From positions 1 through 16,160 of the forward strand of contig JBARPB010000037.1 of the NCBI GenBank assembly GCA_049642705.1: 16,160 nucleotides of DNA. The letters are read 5' to 3'. Source of the DNA: CAZYPU01 sp049642705. Lineage in GTDB: Bacteria; Omnitrophota; Gorgyraeia; JABMRN01; RBG-13-46-9. A model generated the notes under the pieces. That model searched no databases. It was not told where the DNA came from and worked only from the letters and a program-made list of their open reading frames with translations. Below are positions 6,831 to 13,386 of the stretch, in pieces (position 1 is the stretch's first letter; each line of letters starts with the position of its first letter). The translations under genes were made by a program, and so were the position numbers.

Positions 6831-7537
6831 CCTTTATGTCCTTTTATCTGGCAATACTGGGAATGAAGATACATCGGCACCAGCTTATCCGGATTCGCGA
6901 ATTGCCGTTTCTTGGCCTTCTGAAATCCCAATTTAGCAACGACCTCCGCCTTCGGGTGCCAGTCCTCTGTCGAAATGCTGATAAGCGTATTTTTCTTCAA
7001 GGAATCACTGTAAAGCCCTACGCCGTCCCCAAAAACCAGCGTCGGTTTATCTATTTTATCAAGCAAACTGTCTATGTCCACCAGCATATAATCCGTAATC
7101 CTGTTCAACCGACCCAAATCAACCGCCCCGGTTGACTGGGGTCGGTTGACTTTTTTATATAAAGAGGCGTAAACTTTGGCTTTTTTTGCGTCTATTAAAG
7201 GGCAAAGCATTTCTTCTTTTGCGTTTATAAAGTTGTGGGCGATAACATCGAGTGTCGGCACAGATACAATCGGTATCCCGAGAGCCAGGTTTATCGCCTT
7301 GCATGTAGCCACGCCTATTCTAAGGCCCGTAAATGAGCCGGGGCCGATGCTCAGGGCGATTTCGTGGATATTTTTGAGTGTAAGCTTTCATTTCTTGAGC
7401 AGGCTATCTATCGTCGGGATGAGCGAGGCGGAATGCCTTAGGTTGCCGTCGTCGCGAAACGAGGCAAGAATCTTTTCGTCTTCCGCTATCGCCACGCTCA
7501 AGAACTTCGTGGATGTATCTATGGCAAGGATTTTCAT
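6827..7537 (-). CDS. tsaB: TsaB, t6A37 tRNA modification protein, with in-frame TGA at codon 50
   Basis: Subunit of the TsaBDE complex that makes threonylcarbamoyladenosine at tRNA position 37. ATG 7537..7535 overlaps the tsaE stop and opens MKILAIDTSTKFLSVAI, the standard start of TsaB. The frame reads continuously through homologous sequence to SIGPGSFTGLRIGVATCKA and on to the stop at 6827, 236 codons in all. It is broken at codon 50 by TGA (7390..7388), within LLKK-TGA-KLTLKNIHEIALS. No base is gained or lost, so this is a nonsense codon, not a frameshift. Restart at Met76 (7312) would remove the N-terminal ASKHA lobe strand and the GPGSFTG motif. A 45-base palindrome (7105-7149) adds about 15 residues in frame (around VNRPQSTGAVDLGRLNR). 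Sequencing error, real inactivation and stop read-through are all possible. The gene is usually indispensable and overlaps alr normally, so I favour error or recent mutation. Confidence 0.85.
7105..7149. repeat. 45-base palindromic element inside tsaB
   Basis: Perfect two-tier inverted repeat. TCAACCGACCC (7105-7115) pairs with GGGTCGGTTGA (7139-7149) over 11 bp. Then comes a 3x3 internal loop (AAA against CTG). TCAACCG (7119-7125) pairs with CGGTTGA (7129-7135) over 7 bp around a CCC loop. The heptamer TCAACCG thus occurs four times in alternating orientation. Its length is 15 codons and it keeps the tsaB frame open. This resembles a small mobile palindrome (REP or RPE style) dropped into a coding loop. 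Only one copy is present in this window, so its dispersal cannot be shown here. Confidence 0.7.
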
Positions 7538-7950
7538 GTTATCGCGATTTCCCGCTTATTTTTTCCTAAATGTTTAAATTTCACCGAGATATGCCCTTCC
7601 GGCAGGGCATCCATTGCCCTGTCAGCCCACTCTACGACCGATATGCCGCTCGAGTAAAAGTATTCTTCATAGCCGACCGTCGCCAGGTCATGGCTTGATT
7701 TTAACCTGTATAAGTCAAAATGATAAAGCGGTGTTTTCTTCGACCTGTATTCCTTCACGATAACAAACGAAGGGCTGTTCACGTATTCGTAGTCCTTAAC
7801 GCCTAAGGCCTTAGCAATTCCTTTCGTAAATATGGTTTTTCCCGTGCCGAGTTCGCCGATAAGCGCGACTACGGTACCGCCCTTGAGCTTCTTGCCAAAT
7901 TCGCATCCGAGCGCCAGTGTCTCCTCCGCGCTTTTTGTCGTGTGTTTCAT
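7534..7950 (-). CDS. tsaE: TsaE, ATPase of the t6A complex
   Basis: P-loop ATPase that works with TsaB and TsaD in forming t6A37 on tRNAs that read ANN codons. The 138 residues are normal. Walker A is GELGTGKT at 32-39. It is followed by the family blocks SPSFVIVKEY (59-68), HFDLYRL (77-83) and VVEWAD (105-110), the last containing Glu107-Trp108. The ATG at 7950 overlaps the thiL stop (ATGA), and its TGA overlaps tsaB. No strong Shine-Dalgarno is visible, so it probably depends on translational coupling. Adjacency to tsaB is a very common arrangement and supports both assignments. Its TGA stop, followed at once by the tsaB start, argues against TGA being a sense codon in this organism. Confidence 0.96.
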   Translation of the reverse strand: MKHTTKSAEETLALGCEFGKKLKGGTVVALIGELGTGKTIFTKGIAKALGVKDYEYVNSPSFVIVKEYRSKKTPLYHFDLYRLKSSHDLATVGYEEYFYSSGISVVEWADRAMDALPEGHISVKFKHLGKNKREIAIT

Positions 7951-8837
7951 AAGTGCGCATAGCCTTTAGGCTTAAGTCGTTTCGTTTTTCCCTCTTCTTC
8001 TACAATGCCCACGCCCAGGCGTCTATCAACTATCTCACCTATAAGCGTAATAGGGAGGCCTTCTTTTTCACCCATGCGCATTATTATCTTTTTCGACTCA
8101 CGTAAGGAAGCGGTAAAAAGAAGCTCGAAATCTTCACCTGAAGAAATTGCTTTCTCGAGCGGCTCTGATTTTTTCGAAAGCGGTATTAGGCTTTTGTAAA
8201 CGCGCGCGCCGACTTTACTCGCTTTTGCCAATCTATTCAAGTCCATTGCTAAACCGTCGGATAGGTCTATCATTGAGCTTATTTTGAAATTTTTGACCAA
8301 TATTCTTGCCTCTTTAAGTCGCGGCGTAAAATTGAGATGTTTAATTTTGCCTTCGCCAAGTGCGCCTGTCACGAAGATTAAGTCGTCAACTTTTGCGCCG
8401 CTTCTTGTTGTGAGGCGTTTTTCCTCGACTTCGCCCAGCAGCGTAACATTTACTACTGTTTTAGCGGATGTGTTTGTATCGCCGCCTATGACGCTTATGC
8501 CGAACTTCTTTGAAATCGCCTCTATGCCCCTTGCGATTTCCTTTAAAAACTTCATACCTTTATTCCGGGGAATACCGGCTGATATGAGGGCGTATTTAGA
8601 AATGCCTCCCATCGCTGCTATGTCGCTAATGTTAACGGCCATAGCTTTCCATCCTATTTGAAAGGGTGTCGCTTTTTTGGTAAAATGCGTCCCTTCTATG
8701 ATCATGTCGCAGGTAAGAAGCATGTATTTGTCGCGTGTATATCCGAGCACGGCGCAATCGTCGCCTATGCCGCGTACGACAGGCGGTTTTGTTTTGAACT
8801 TTTTTGAAATATATCTTACAAATTTAAGCTCTTGCAT
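7947..8837 (-). CDS. thiL: Thiamine-monophosphate kinase
   Basis: Phosphorylates thiamine monophosphate to thiamine diphosphate, the last step of cofactor synthesis. It belongs to the AIR synthase/PurM fold. Its 296 residues are slightly short of the usual 310-330. Signature blocks: VRGIGDDCAVL at 21-31 (Asp26, Asp27), LTCDMIIEGTHF near 41-52 (Asp44), NISDIAAMGG at 69-78 (Asp72), IGGDTN near 117-122 (Asp120), MIDLSDGLAMDL further on, and SGEDFELLF. These supply the Mg-ATP and substrate site in the family. The ATG at 8837 lies inside the end of mtnA (14-base overlap); no clear Shine-Dalgarno. The product supplies ThDP used, among others, by the acetolactate synthase encoded at the other end of the window. 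That functional link is coincidental as far as the sequence shows. Confidence 0.96.
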   Translation of the reverse strand: MQELKFVRYISKKFKTKPPVVRGIGDDCAVLGYTRDKYMLLTCDMIIEGTHFTKKATPFQIGWKAMAVNISDIAAMGGISKYALISAGIPRNKGMKFLKEIARGIEAISKKFGISVIGGDTNTSAKTVVNVTLLGEVEEKRLTTRSGAKVDDLIFVTGALGEGKIKHLNFTPRLKEARILVKNFKISSMIDLSDGLAMDLNRLAKASKVGARVYKSLIPLSKKSEPLEKAISSGEDFELLFTASLRESKKIIMRMGEKEGLPITLIGEIVDRRLGVGIVEEEGKTKRLKPKGYAHL

Positions 8838-9849
8838 TCTTTATACTTTTTCTAAACGGTTTACGCAATATGCCTTTTTCCGTAATGATTGCAGTAATAA
8901 ACCTCGCCGGTGTTACGTCAAATGCTGGGTTATAGACCTTGACCCTCTTCGGTGCGATGTAAACACCGCCGATTTTGCGCACCTCGTCGGGGCTGCGCTC
9001 CTCTATTGGTATCTCCTTACCGCTTTTCGTGCGGGTATCGATTGTCGAAAGCGGCGCGGCAACGTAAAAGGGTATCTTGTGGTAATGCGAAAGGACCGCC
9101 AGGTTGTAGGTTCCTATTTTATTTGCCGTATCGCCATTTCTCGCAATCCTGTCGGCCCCTACGATTACCTTATCGATTTTACCTTTTGCCATGAGGCTTG
9201 CGGCGGTGTTGTCCGAGATAAGTGTCGTATCTATCCCTTCCCTCATAAGCTCCCACGTCGTAAGACGCGAACCCTGCAGGACGGGTCTTGTCTCATCGGC
9301 ATATACTTTTATCTTCTTTCCCTCGGCCTTGGCCGCGAAAAGCACGCCGAGGGCCGTCCCGTAGTCGGCAGTAGCAAGGCCTCCGGCGTTACAATGGGTA
9401 AGGATGCTGTCGCCCGCTTTTATAAGCGAACTTCCGAACTTGCCCATCTTCCGGCATATATCCTTATCCTCCCGCAACACTTCGTTGGCTTCTTTCAGCA
9501 GGATACGTTTTATCCTTTCGGCCGGCTCTTTCTTGTGCGCGTAAGCTTTACTTTTCATTCTCTCCAGCGCCCAGAATAGGTTTCTTGCCGTCGGTCTTGA
9601 GGTTGCAATATATTTTATTGTCTTATCGAGGTCTTTAAAAAAGTTTCTATGCGAATTTCTTACACCGAGATAAACACCAAACGCAGCCGCGACCCCGAGC
9701 GCCGGCGCGCCCCTTATCTTCATGGTCTTTATGACACCCCAGAGATCTTCTGCCGAATCGCAATAGATAAATCTCAACTTATGCGGAAGAAGTGTCTGGT
9801 CGATTATCTTAACCCTGTTATTTTTCCATTCGATTGTAGAAATAGGCAT
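8824..9849 (-). CDS. mtnA: S-methyl-5-thioribose-1-phosphate isomerase
   Basis: Isomerises methylthioribose-1-phosphate to methylthioribulose-1-phosphate in methionine salvage. It is homologous to eIF2B alpha subunits. The 341 residues contain TMKIRGAPALGVAAA near 42-56, THCNAGGLATADYGTALGV at 151-169 (catalytic Cys153), ADETRPVLQGSRLTTWEL near 184-201 and IVGADRIARNGDTANKIGTY near 229-248 (catalytic Asp233). The Cys/Asp pair and the GALA-type block separate true MtnA from ribose-1,5-bisphosphate isomerases and eIF2B-like paralogues, though a dual role cannot be excluded. The start at 9849 is 4 bases after the protease gene stop; a weak AGGGTAA that includes that stop may serve as ribosome site. 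No other methionine salvage gene is in the window, so the next enzymes must be elsewhere or the pathway is an MtnA-only shunt. Confidence 0.94.
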   Translation of the reverse strand: MPISTIEWKNNRVKIIDQTLLPHKLRFIYCDSAEDLWGVIKTMKIRGAPALGVAAAFGVYLGVRNSHRNFFKDLDKTIKYIATSRPTARNLFWALERMKSKAYAHKKEPAERIKRILLKEANEVLREDKDICRKMGKFGSSLIKAGDSILTHCNAGGLATADYGTALGVLFAAKAEGKKIKVYADETRPVLQGSRLTTWELMREGIDTTLISDNTAASLMAKGKIDKVIVGADRIARNGDTANKIGTYNLAVLSHYHKIPFYVAAPLSTIDTRTKSGKEIPIEERSPDEVRKIGGVYIAPKRVKVYNPAFDVTPARFITAIITEKGILRKPFRKSIKNARA

Positions 9850-9853
9850 GTTT

Positions 9854-10942
9854 TTACCCTGCTAAACTGTTAAAATACTTGAACAAAAACACCATAGAGA
9901 CGCTGCCGACGTTGTTTAGGACGTGCAGCGTAATCGAGGGGATGAGGCTGCCTGTTTTTTCGTATAAATAGGCAAGCGCAACCCCGAGAATCGTAATCGG
10001 TATAAAACCTACTAAAAAATAGGTCATGGCATGAGTGTGTAAAAAGGAAAAAAGCACGCTTGTTATTAAAATCGCCCGGAATACGCCGATTTTGCGTTTC
10101 ACCGCGTTGTACATGACGCCTCTAAAAAATATCTCTTCTATTGCGGGGCCGAATACGGACGCTATTAAACTCGATACGAATATAAGGGCGATGTTTTTTT
10201 CCATGAGGAAAAGCCCGACTATCGGCTGAGGCGGCGGCTTTATCTTAAGGACATTCAACAGAGCATATATCAGAACTCCCACGATAAAAATCACGGGTAT
10301 GATACCTACGTAGCCGGATATGCCGTAGAATATATTTTTCGTCATATTTTTCGCCGCAAAACCAAGGTCCGCAAGCCTCTTTCTGTGGCCACCCCATAGA
10401 AACCTAAGGATAACCAGAAAAAGGATAGAATCAAGTATAATCGTGTCGAAAATCATCCTGAAATGTTCGTTCTTGTAAAATCCGGGTTCTGTCTTCGTAA
10501 CGGCCTGAAAAACGCTCGTGAAAAAACTAAACAATATGAGAAAAATATAGCTCGCGGTGAATGCGAGTATAACTATCTTGAACACTTCCGCTATTTCCCA
10601 GCGCGGGGGGTCCGGGTTTTGCGTCTTCTGAAATAAATCTTTTTTTCTTAAGCGGCTCGTAATGAAATAACCGTCCGCGGCAAGCCCCACAAGGAATATA
10701 AAAACAATTAGCACATTAATAGATATGTAAAAAAGGTAAAGCGAGAGGTTTTCTTTTACTGCGCCTTCTATTTTTCTGCTTCTCTCCTGCGCTTCTTCGA
10801 AATCGACAAAAAGCGTTTCCTCTTTGACTTTGACTTCTTCTTTCGTTTTTTCTTTGTCAAGCCGCGGCAGAACGTTAAGCGCTATTATGAAGCAAAGCAG
10901 CGCGATGTATACCCAGTTTTTCTTTATGAAATCTTTGTTCAT
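9854..10942 (-). CDS. CPBP-family intramembrane metalloprotease
   Basis: Multi-pass membrane protein of 362 residues with the three CPBP (Abi/CAAX protease) motifs near the C-terminus: EEIFFRG (Glu269, Glu270, Arg274), FSFLH (298-302, His302) and HVLNN (His340, Asn344). These are the zinc-site and catalytic positions of the Rce1-like family. An N-terminal membrane segment (about 9-26) is followed by a charged extracytoplasmic or cytoplasmic stretch (30-65). Further hydrophobic segments lie near 68-90, 118-146, 165-183, 205-232, 250-268, 287-303 and 307-326. The substrate is unknown; members act in prenyl-protein processing, bacteriocin immunity or simply unknown roles. The ATG at 10942 overlaps the tatD TGA. 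Position between tatD and mtnA gives no functional clue. No bacteriocin gene is seen nearby, so an immunity role is not supported. Confidence 0.9.
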   Translation of the reverse strand: MNKDFIKKNWVYIALLCFIIALNVLPRLDKEKTKEEVKVKEETLFVDFEEAQERSRKIEGAVKENLSLYLFYISINVLIVFIFLVGLAADGYFITSRLRKKDLFQKTQNPDPPRWEIAEVFKIVILAFTASYIFLILFSFFTSVFQAVTKTEPGFYKNEHFRMIFDTIILDSILFLVILRFLWGGHRKRLADLGFAAKNMTKNIFYGISGYVGIIPVIFIVGVLIYALLNVLKIKPPPQPIVGLFLMEKNIALIFVSSLIASVFGPAIEEIFFRGVMYNAVKRKIGVFRAILITSVLFSFLHTHAMTYFLVGFIPITILGVALAYLYEKTGSLIPSITLHVLNNVGSVSMVFLFKYFNSLAG

Positions 10943-11709
10943 ATATTTAGGGCGAATAACCTCTTTGCGTTTTCCGTTGTTATTCTCTCTACTTCGTCTT
11001 TCGGCAAATTCAGAAGTTCCGATAAGCAGTCGCGAAGTTCCGTCATATACGCCGGTTCGTTGCGCTTTCCCCTGTAGGCTTGAGGCGCGAGAAACGGCGC
11101 GTCTGTCTCCAGAAGGAGCTTCTCGGGCGGAACGGCCTTTGCCACCTCCCTTAAGCGGGCAGCGTTCTTGAAAGTAATATTACACGTGAAAGAAACAAAC
11201 AAACCAAGTTCCAGGACTTCCGAAAGCAGTTTCCTATCGCCCGAAAAACAGTGCATCACGCCCCGGATAGGGATATCACATGTTTTTCTTAAAATATCCA
11301 GCGTATCGCGATGCGCGTCGCGGTTATGGATTATCAACGGAAGATTAATCTTCTTCGAAAGCCCGATAAATTTAACGAATAGTTCTTTTTGTTTATCCGG
11401 CGCCGAGGGGCTTTTAAAGTAATCCAGCCCGATTTCGCCTATCGCGACTGCTTTTTTATCTCCGGCGAGCCGCTCAATTTCGGCGAACGTATCTTCTGTT
11501 ATGTCGTCGGCATGATGCGGATGTATGCCTATCGAGGCAAAGATATTCTCATGCGTGGAAGCGAGTTTCGCGCTTTCCCTTGCCCCTTCAAGACTTGATG
11601 CAACGTTTATGAGGTATTTAACACCGGCCTCTTCGGCCCGTTCTATAACGGCTTCCCTATCTGATTTATATTCGCTAAAATCAAGGTGGCAGTGGGTATC
11701 TATTAACAT
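10939..11709 (-). CDS. tatD: TatD-family metal-dependent hydrolase/deoxyribonuclease
   Basis: Amidohydrolase-fold metalloenzyme; characterised relatives are 3'-5' DNA exonucleases or act in quality control. The 256 residues carry the complete metal set: THCHLD (His6, His8), GEIGLDY at 91-97 (Glu92), IIHNRDA at 126-132 (His128), MHCFSG at 152-157 (His153) and LETDAPFLAP at 200-209 (Asp203). It has the length of the YcfH/TatD type without a C-terminal extension. It heads the long housekeeping operon. No Shine-Dalgarno precedes the ATG at 11709, and the predicted transcription start lies only about 9 bases upstream, so translation may be near-leaderless. Its TGA overlaps the next ATG. Confidence 0.95.
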   Translation of the reverse strand: MLIDTHCHLDFSEYKSDREAVIERAEEAGVKYLINVASSLEGARESAKLASTHENIFASIGIHPHHADDITEDTFAEIERLAGDKKAVAIGEIGLDYFKSPSAPDKQKELFVKFIGLSKKINLPLIIHNRDAHRDTLDILRKTCDIPIRGVMHCFSGDRKLLSEVLELGLFVSFTCNITFKNAARLREVAKAVPPEKLLLETDAPFLAPQAYRGKRNEPAYMTELRDCLSELLNLPKDEVERITTENAKRLFALNI

Positions 11710-11724
11710 GGTTTAAGATATAAC

Positions 11725-11754
11725 ATTATACAACTAATAGGGCGACTTTAACAA
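11725..11754 (-). promoter_or_regulatory. Promoter of the tatD-hflC operon
   Basis: On the minus strand a perfect -10 TATAAT (11730..11725) lies 18 bases after TTGTTA (11754..11749). Predicted start near 11718 leaves a leader of about 9 bases before the tatD ATG. No stronger candidate is present between the terminator at 11756 and the gene. Confidence 0.6.
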
Positions 11755-11755
11755 T

Positions 11756-11784
11756 AAAAAAGAGGGGATTCTCCCCTCTTTTTT
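11756..11784 (-). terminator. Symmetric intrinsic terminator after the pilin genes
   Basis: GAGGGGA (11762-11768) and TCCCCTC (11772-11778) form a 7-bp GC-rich stem with a 3-base loop. It is flanked by six A on one side and six T on the other, so it works on either strand. On the minus strand it ends transcription from the pilin genes and insulates the tatD promoter just beyond it. Confidence 0.92.
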
Positions 11785-11841
11785 ATATAACCTGTTTTTA
11801 TTCAGTTATTAATTATCGGCTATTCCGCTTCGATCCGTAGA

Positions 11842-12261
11842 TTACGGATAGGTTTCAACTATATTGCCGGCCTGGTCGATTGTTATTGTGACTCCGGTCA
11901 TAGTCTCGCCGCTTGTCCCGCCGGATGCCGCGCCTGTTGCAGTCACGGTAAATGTGCTAGCGCCTACTGCTGTTACGCTATAATCAGCATCGCTAAAGAA
12001 CCTGCCGTTCAGGTCGCCGGCCTGAAATCCGGGAACGTTGCCCACAACCACGCCTACGACAACGTCATTGTTATAAGCGTTGTGCTCGGCCAGTTCCATC
12101 CTCATCTGCGAACGTATCGAGCCCACTCCGGCAAGCGCTTCCGAGGCACGCGCCCTCATTACGTTACCCCTCATCATGGGAATTGCGACCGCGGCCAGGA
12201 TGCCGACTATGATAATTACCACTAAAAGTTCTATCAGCGTAAAACCTTTTCTTCCTAACAT
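11842..12261 (-). CDS. Type IV pilin-like protein (third paralogue)
   Basis: Pilin or pseudopilin of 139 residues. A 6-residue basic leader (MLGRKG) precedes the prepilin peptidase site G|FTLIELLVVI, with Glu at mature position 5 and a hydrophobic helix to about residue 28. The body includes AGDLNGRFFSDADYSV, which aligns with GDLDGTYFSQECY of the two upstream pilins, so the three are a family. The tail is rich in Thr, Gly and Ala and ends ITIDQAGNIVETYP. No cysteine is visible, so no disulphide loop. A strong AAAGGAGG lies 9 bases before the ATG at 12261. It is 88 bases from the previous pilin, with a possible promoter and a 7-bp hairpin between. A major or minor pilin role cannot be decided from sequence alone. 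Confidence 0.92.
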   Translation of the reverse strand: MLGRKGFTLIELLVVIIIVGILAAVAIPMMRGNVMRARASEALAGVGSIRSQMRMELAEHNAYNNDVVVGVVVGNVPGFQAGDLNGRFFSDADYSVTAVGASTFTVTATGAASGGTSGETMTGVTITIDQAGNIVETYP

Positions 12262-12283
12262 TTCGCTTCGCCTCCTTTCATTT

Positions 12284-12302
12284 TATACGGCTATACCGTA
12301 TA
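12284..12302 (-). promoter_or_regulatory. Perfect 7-bp inverted repeat in the leader of the third pilin gene
   Basis: TATACGG and CCGTATA flank a 5-base loop, 18 bases upstream of the Shine-Dalgarno. It could be an operator or an RNA hairpin that protects the 5' end of the pilin message. There is no T-run, so it is not a terminator. Confidence 0.4.
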
Positions 12303-12306
12303 TATA

Positions 12307-12336
12307 AGTATACTTGATATTATACCTTTTTGCAAA
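12307..12336 (-). promoter_or_regulatory. Possible promoter for the third pilin gene
   Basis: TTTGCA (12336..12331), an 18-base spacer and TATACT (12312..12307) on the minus strand; a second TATAAT overlaps at 12324..12319. The -35 is poor. The site starts in the duplicated trailer of the upstream pilin. Plausible only because the 88-base gap and strong Shine-Dalgarno suggest separate control. Confidence 0.35.
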
Positions 12337-12349
12337 TAAAAGTGCCCAA

Positions 12350-12871
12350 TTAGTAATACGAAGGATGTCCTGACTCAGGCATGTTGTACTGCGTAATGTC
12401 TCCGGTCGTAACGTTCATTCGAATCCACGAGTACATCGGCAGTAAGCTTTCAATTTCAGTTCCTCTTGGAGCGTCATTTGTATAATATCCCACAGTAAGA
12501 TAAGCCCAAGCGCCGCTTATGAGGTAACATTCCTGGCTGAAATAAGTGCCGTCTAAATCACCCAACCCGCCGGGGCCGGGATTTGCGTAAGTTGGCCCTG
12601 TGCGAACAAACATGCCTGGAATATTAGACGTCCCGTTAACCCAACCTACATTGAAATAAGAATTGTTTTCGACAAAAAACACTCTTTGCGCGCTTCTAAT
12701 TGTCCCTAACGCGGCGGTCGCCTCTGTAAGCATTGCCCTTATTGTATTGCCTCTAACAATGGGTATCGCTACCGCGGCCAGGATGCCTATTATGATAAGC
12801 ACTACCAGCAGTTCCACTAAAGTAAAGCCTTTTATTTTTTTTATTTTCTTCTCCTCATATCCCTTTTGCAA
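12350..12871 (-). CDS. Type IV pilin, second tandem copy (start codon uncertain)
   Basis: Pilin with KIKG|FTLVELLVVLIIIGILAAVAIP, Glu at mature position 5, and a C-terminal half with GDLDGTYFSQECY and MPESGHPSYY. In the sister copy translation starts at ATG giving MKKIKG. Here that codon is ATA (12844..12842), although a better ribosome site (GAGGAG, 6 bases before) is present. The only standard in-frame starts before the peptidase site are TTG at 12871..12869, which gives a 15-residue leader (MQKGYEEKKIKKIKG) but has no Shine-Dalgarno. I list the TTG start; starting at ATA would give 164 residues. The sequence after the leader is intact with no frame damage, so a recent loss of ATG or true ATA/TTG initiation are both possible. 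Low-level expression compared with the sister copy is inferred. Confidence 0.8.
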   Translation of the reverse strand: MQKGYEEKKIKKIKGFTLVELLVVLIIIGILAAVAIPIVRGNTIRAMLTEATAALGTIRSAQRVFFVENNSYFNVGWVNGTSNIPGMFVRTGPTYANPGPGGLGDLDGTYFSQECYLISGAWAYLTVGYYTNDAPRGTEIESLLPMYSWIRMNVTTGDITQYNMPESGHPSYY

Positions 12872-12885
12872 ATAAAAGTGCCCAA

Positions 12886-13368
12886 TTAGTAATACGAAGG
12901 ATATCCTGACTCAGGCATGTTGGCATGCACAATGTCTCCGGTCGCAACGTTAATTCGAATCCACTTGAGGCCCGGCCCTAATAAGCTTGCAATATCAGCT
13001 GCTTTTGGAGCGATATTTGTCGTATATCCCGAAAGGCAGTAAGCATAAGCGCTGTCTACATAGTAACATTCCTGGCTGAAATAAGTGCCGTCTAAATCAC
13101 CCATGCCGTAAGGCTCCCCCGCACGGCGAATCCTTATGCCTGCAAGATTAGAGGTCGAGCTAATATAACCTATACTCTGATAATAATTGTTTTCGACAAA
13201 AAACACTCTTTGCACGCTTCTAATTGTTCCTAATGCGGCGGTCGCCTCTGTAAGCATTGCCCTTATTGTATTGCCTCTAACAATGGGTATCGCTACGGCG
13301 GCCAGGATGCCTATTATGATAAGCACTACCAGCAGTTCCACTAAAGTAAAGCCTTTTATTTTTTTCAT
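12886..13368 (-). CDS. Type IV pilin, first tandem copy
   Basis: Type IV pilin of 160 residues. The leader MKKIKG is cut by prepilin peptidase before FTLVELLVVLIIIGILAAVAIP; Glu at mature position 5 and the hydrophobic helix are as expected. The globular part holds VQRVFFVENNYY, GDLDGTYFSQECYYVDSAYAYC (two cysteines, unlike its sister, which keeps only the first) and ends MPESGYPSYY. The ATG at 13368 follows the lipoprotein stop by 18 bases with a modest GAGAAG ribosome site. As the only tandem copy with a standard ATG, and with PilB and PilC genes just upstream, it is the best candidate for the main pilin of this locus, though that is inference. Confidence 0.93.
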   Translation of the reverse strand: MKKIKGFTLVELLVVLIIIGILAAVAIPIVRGNTIRAMLTEATAALGTIRSVQRVFFVENNYYQSIGYISSTSNLAGIRIRRAGEPYGMGDLDGTYFSQECYYVDSAYAYCLSGYTTNIAPKAADIASLLGPGLKWIRINVATGDIVHANMPESGYPSYY

Positions 13369-13386
13369 TTTCTTCTTCTCATATCC

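Noticed and set aside
7388..7390. TGA read as tryptophan or glycine throughout the organism
   Set aside because: TGA ends dinB, tsaE, thiL, tatD and tsaB at positions where the next gene overlaps at once, so reading through would wreck normal protein ends.
7388..7390. Selenocysteine codon in tsaB
   Set aside because: TsaB has no known redox cysteine here and I see no convincing SECIS-like stem directly after the TGA. The palindrome at 7105-7149 is about 240 bases away, far beyond the bacterial SECIS position.
8677..9579. A 300-codon open frame on the plus strand
   Set aside because: It is antisense to mtnA and the start of thiL, which carry complete family motifs. The translation is Cys/Arg-rich without recognisable domains.
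12331..12350. Sigma54-like promoter (GGGCAC then TTTGCA) in the pilin trailers
   Set aside because: The GG and GC elements are separated by 11 bases instead of 10, the -24 box is imperfect, and the sequence is explained as the duplicated 3' end of the pilin unit. It also occurs at 12868-12887.
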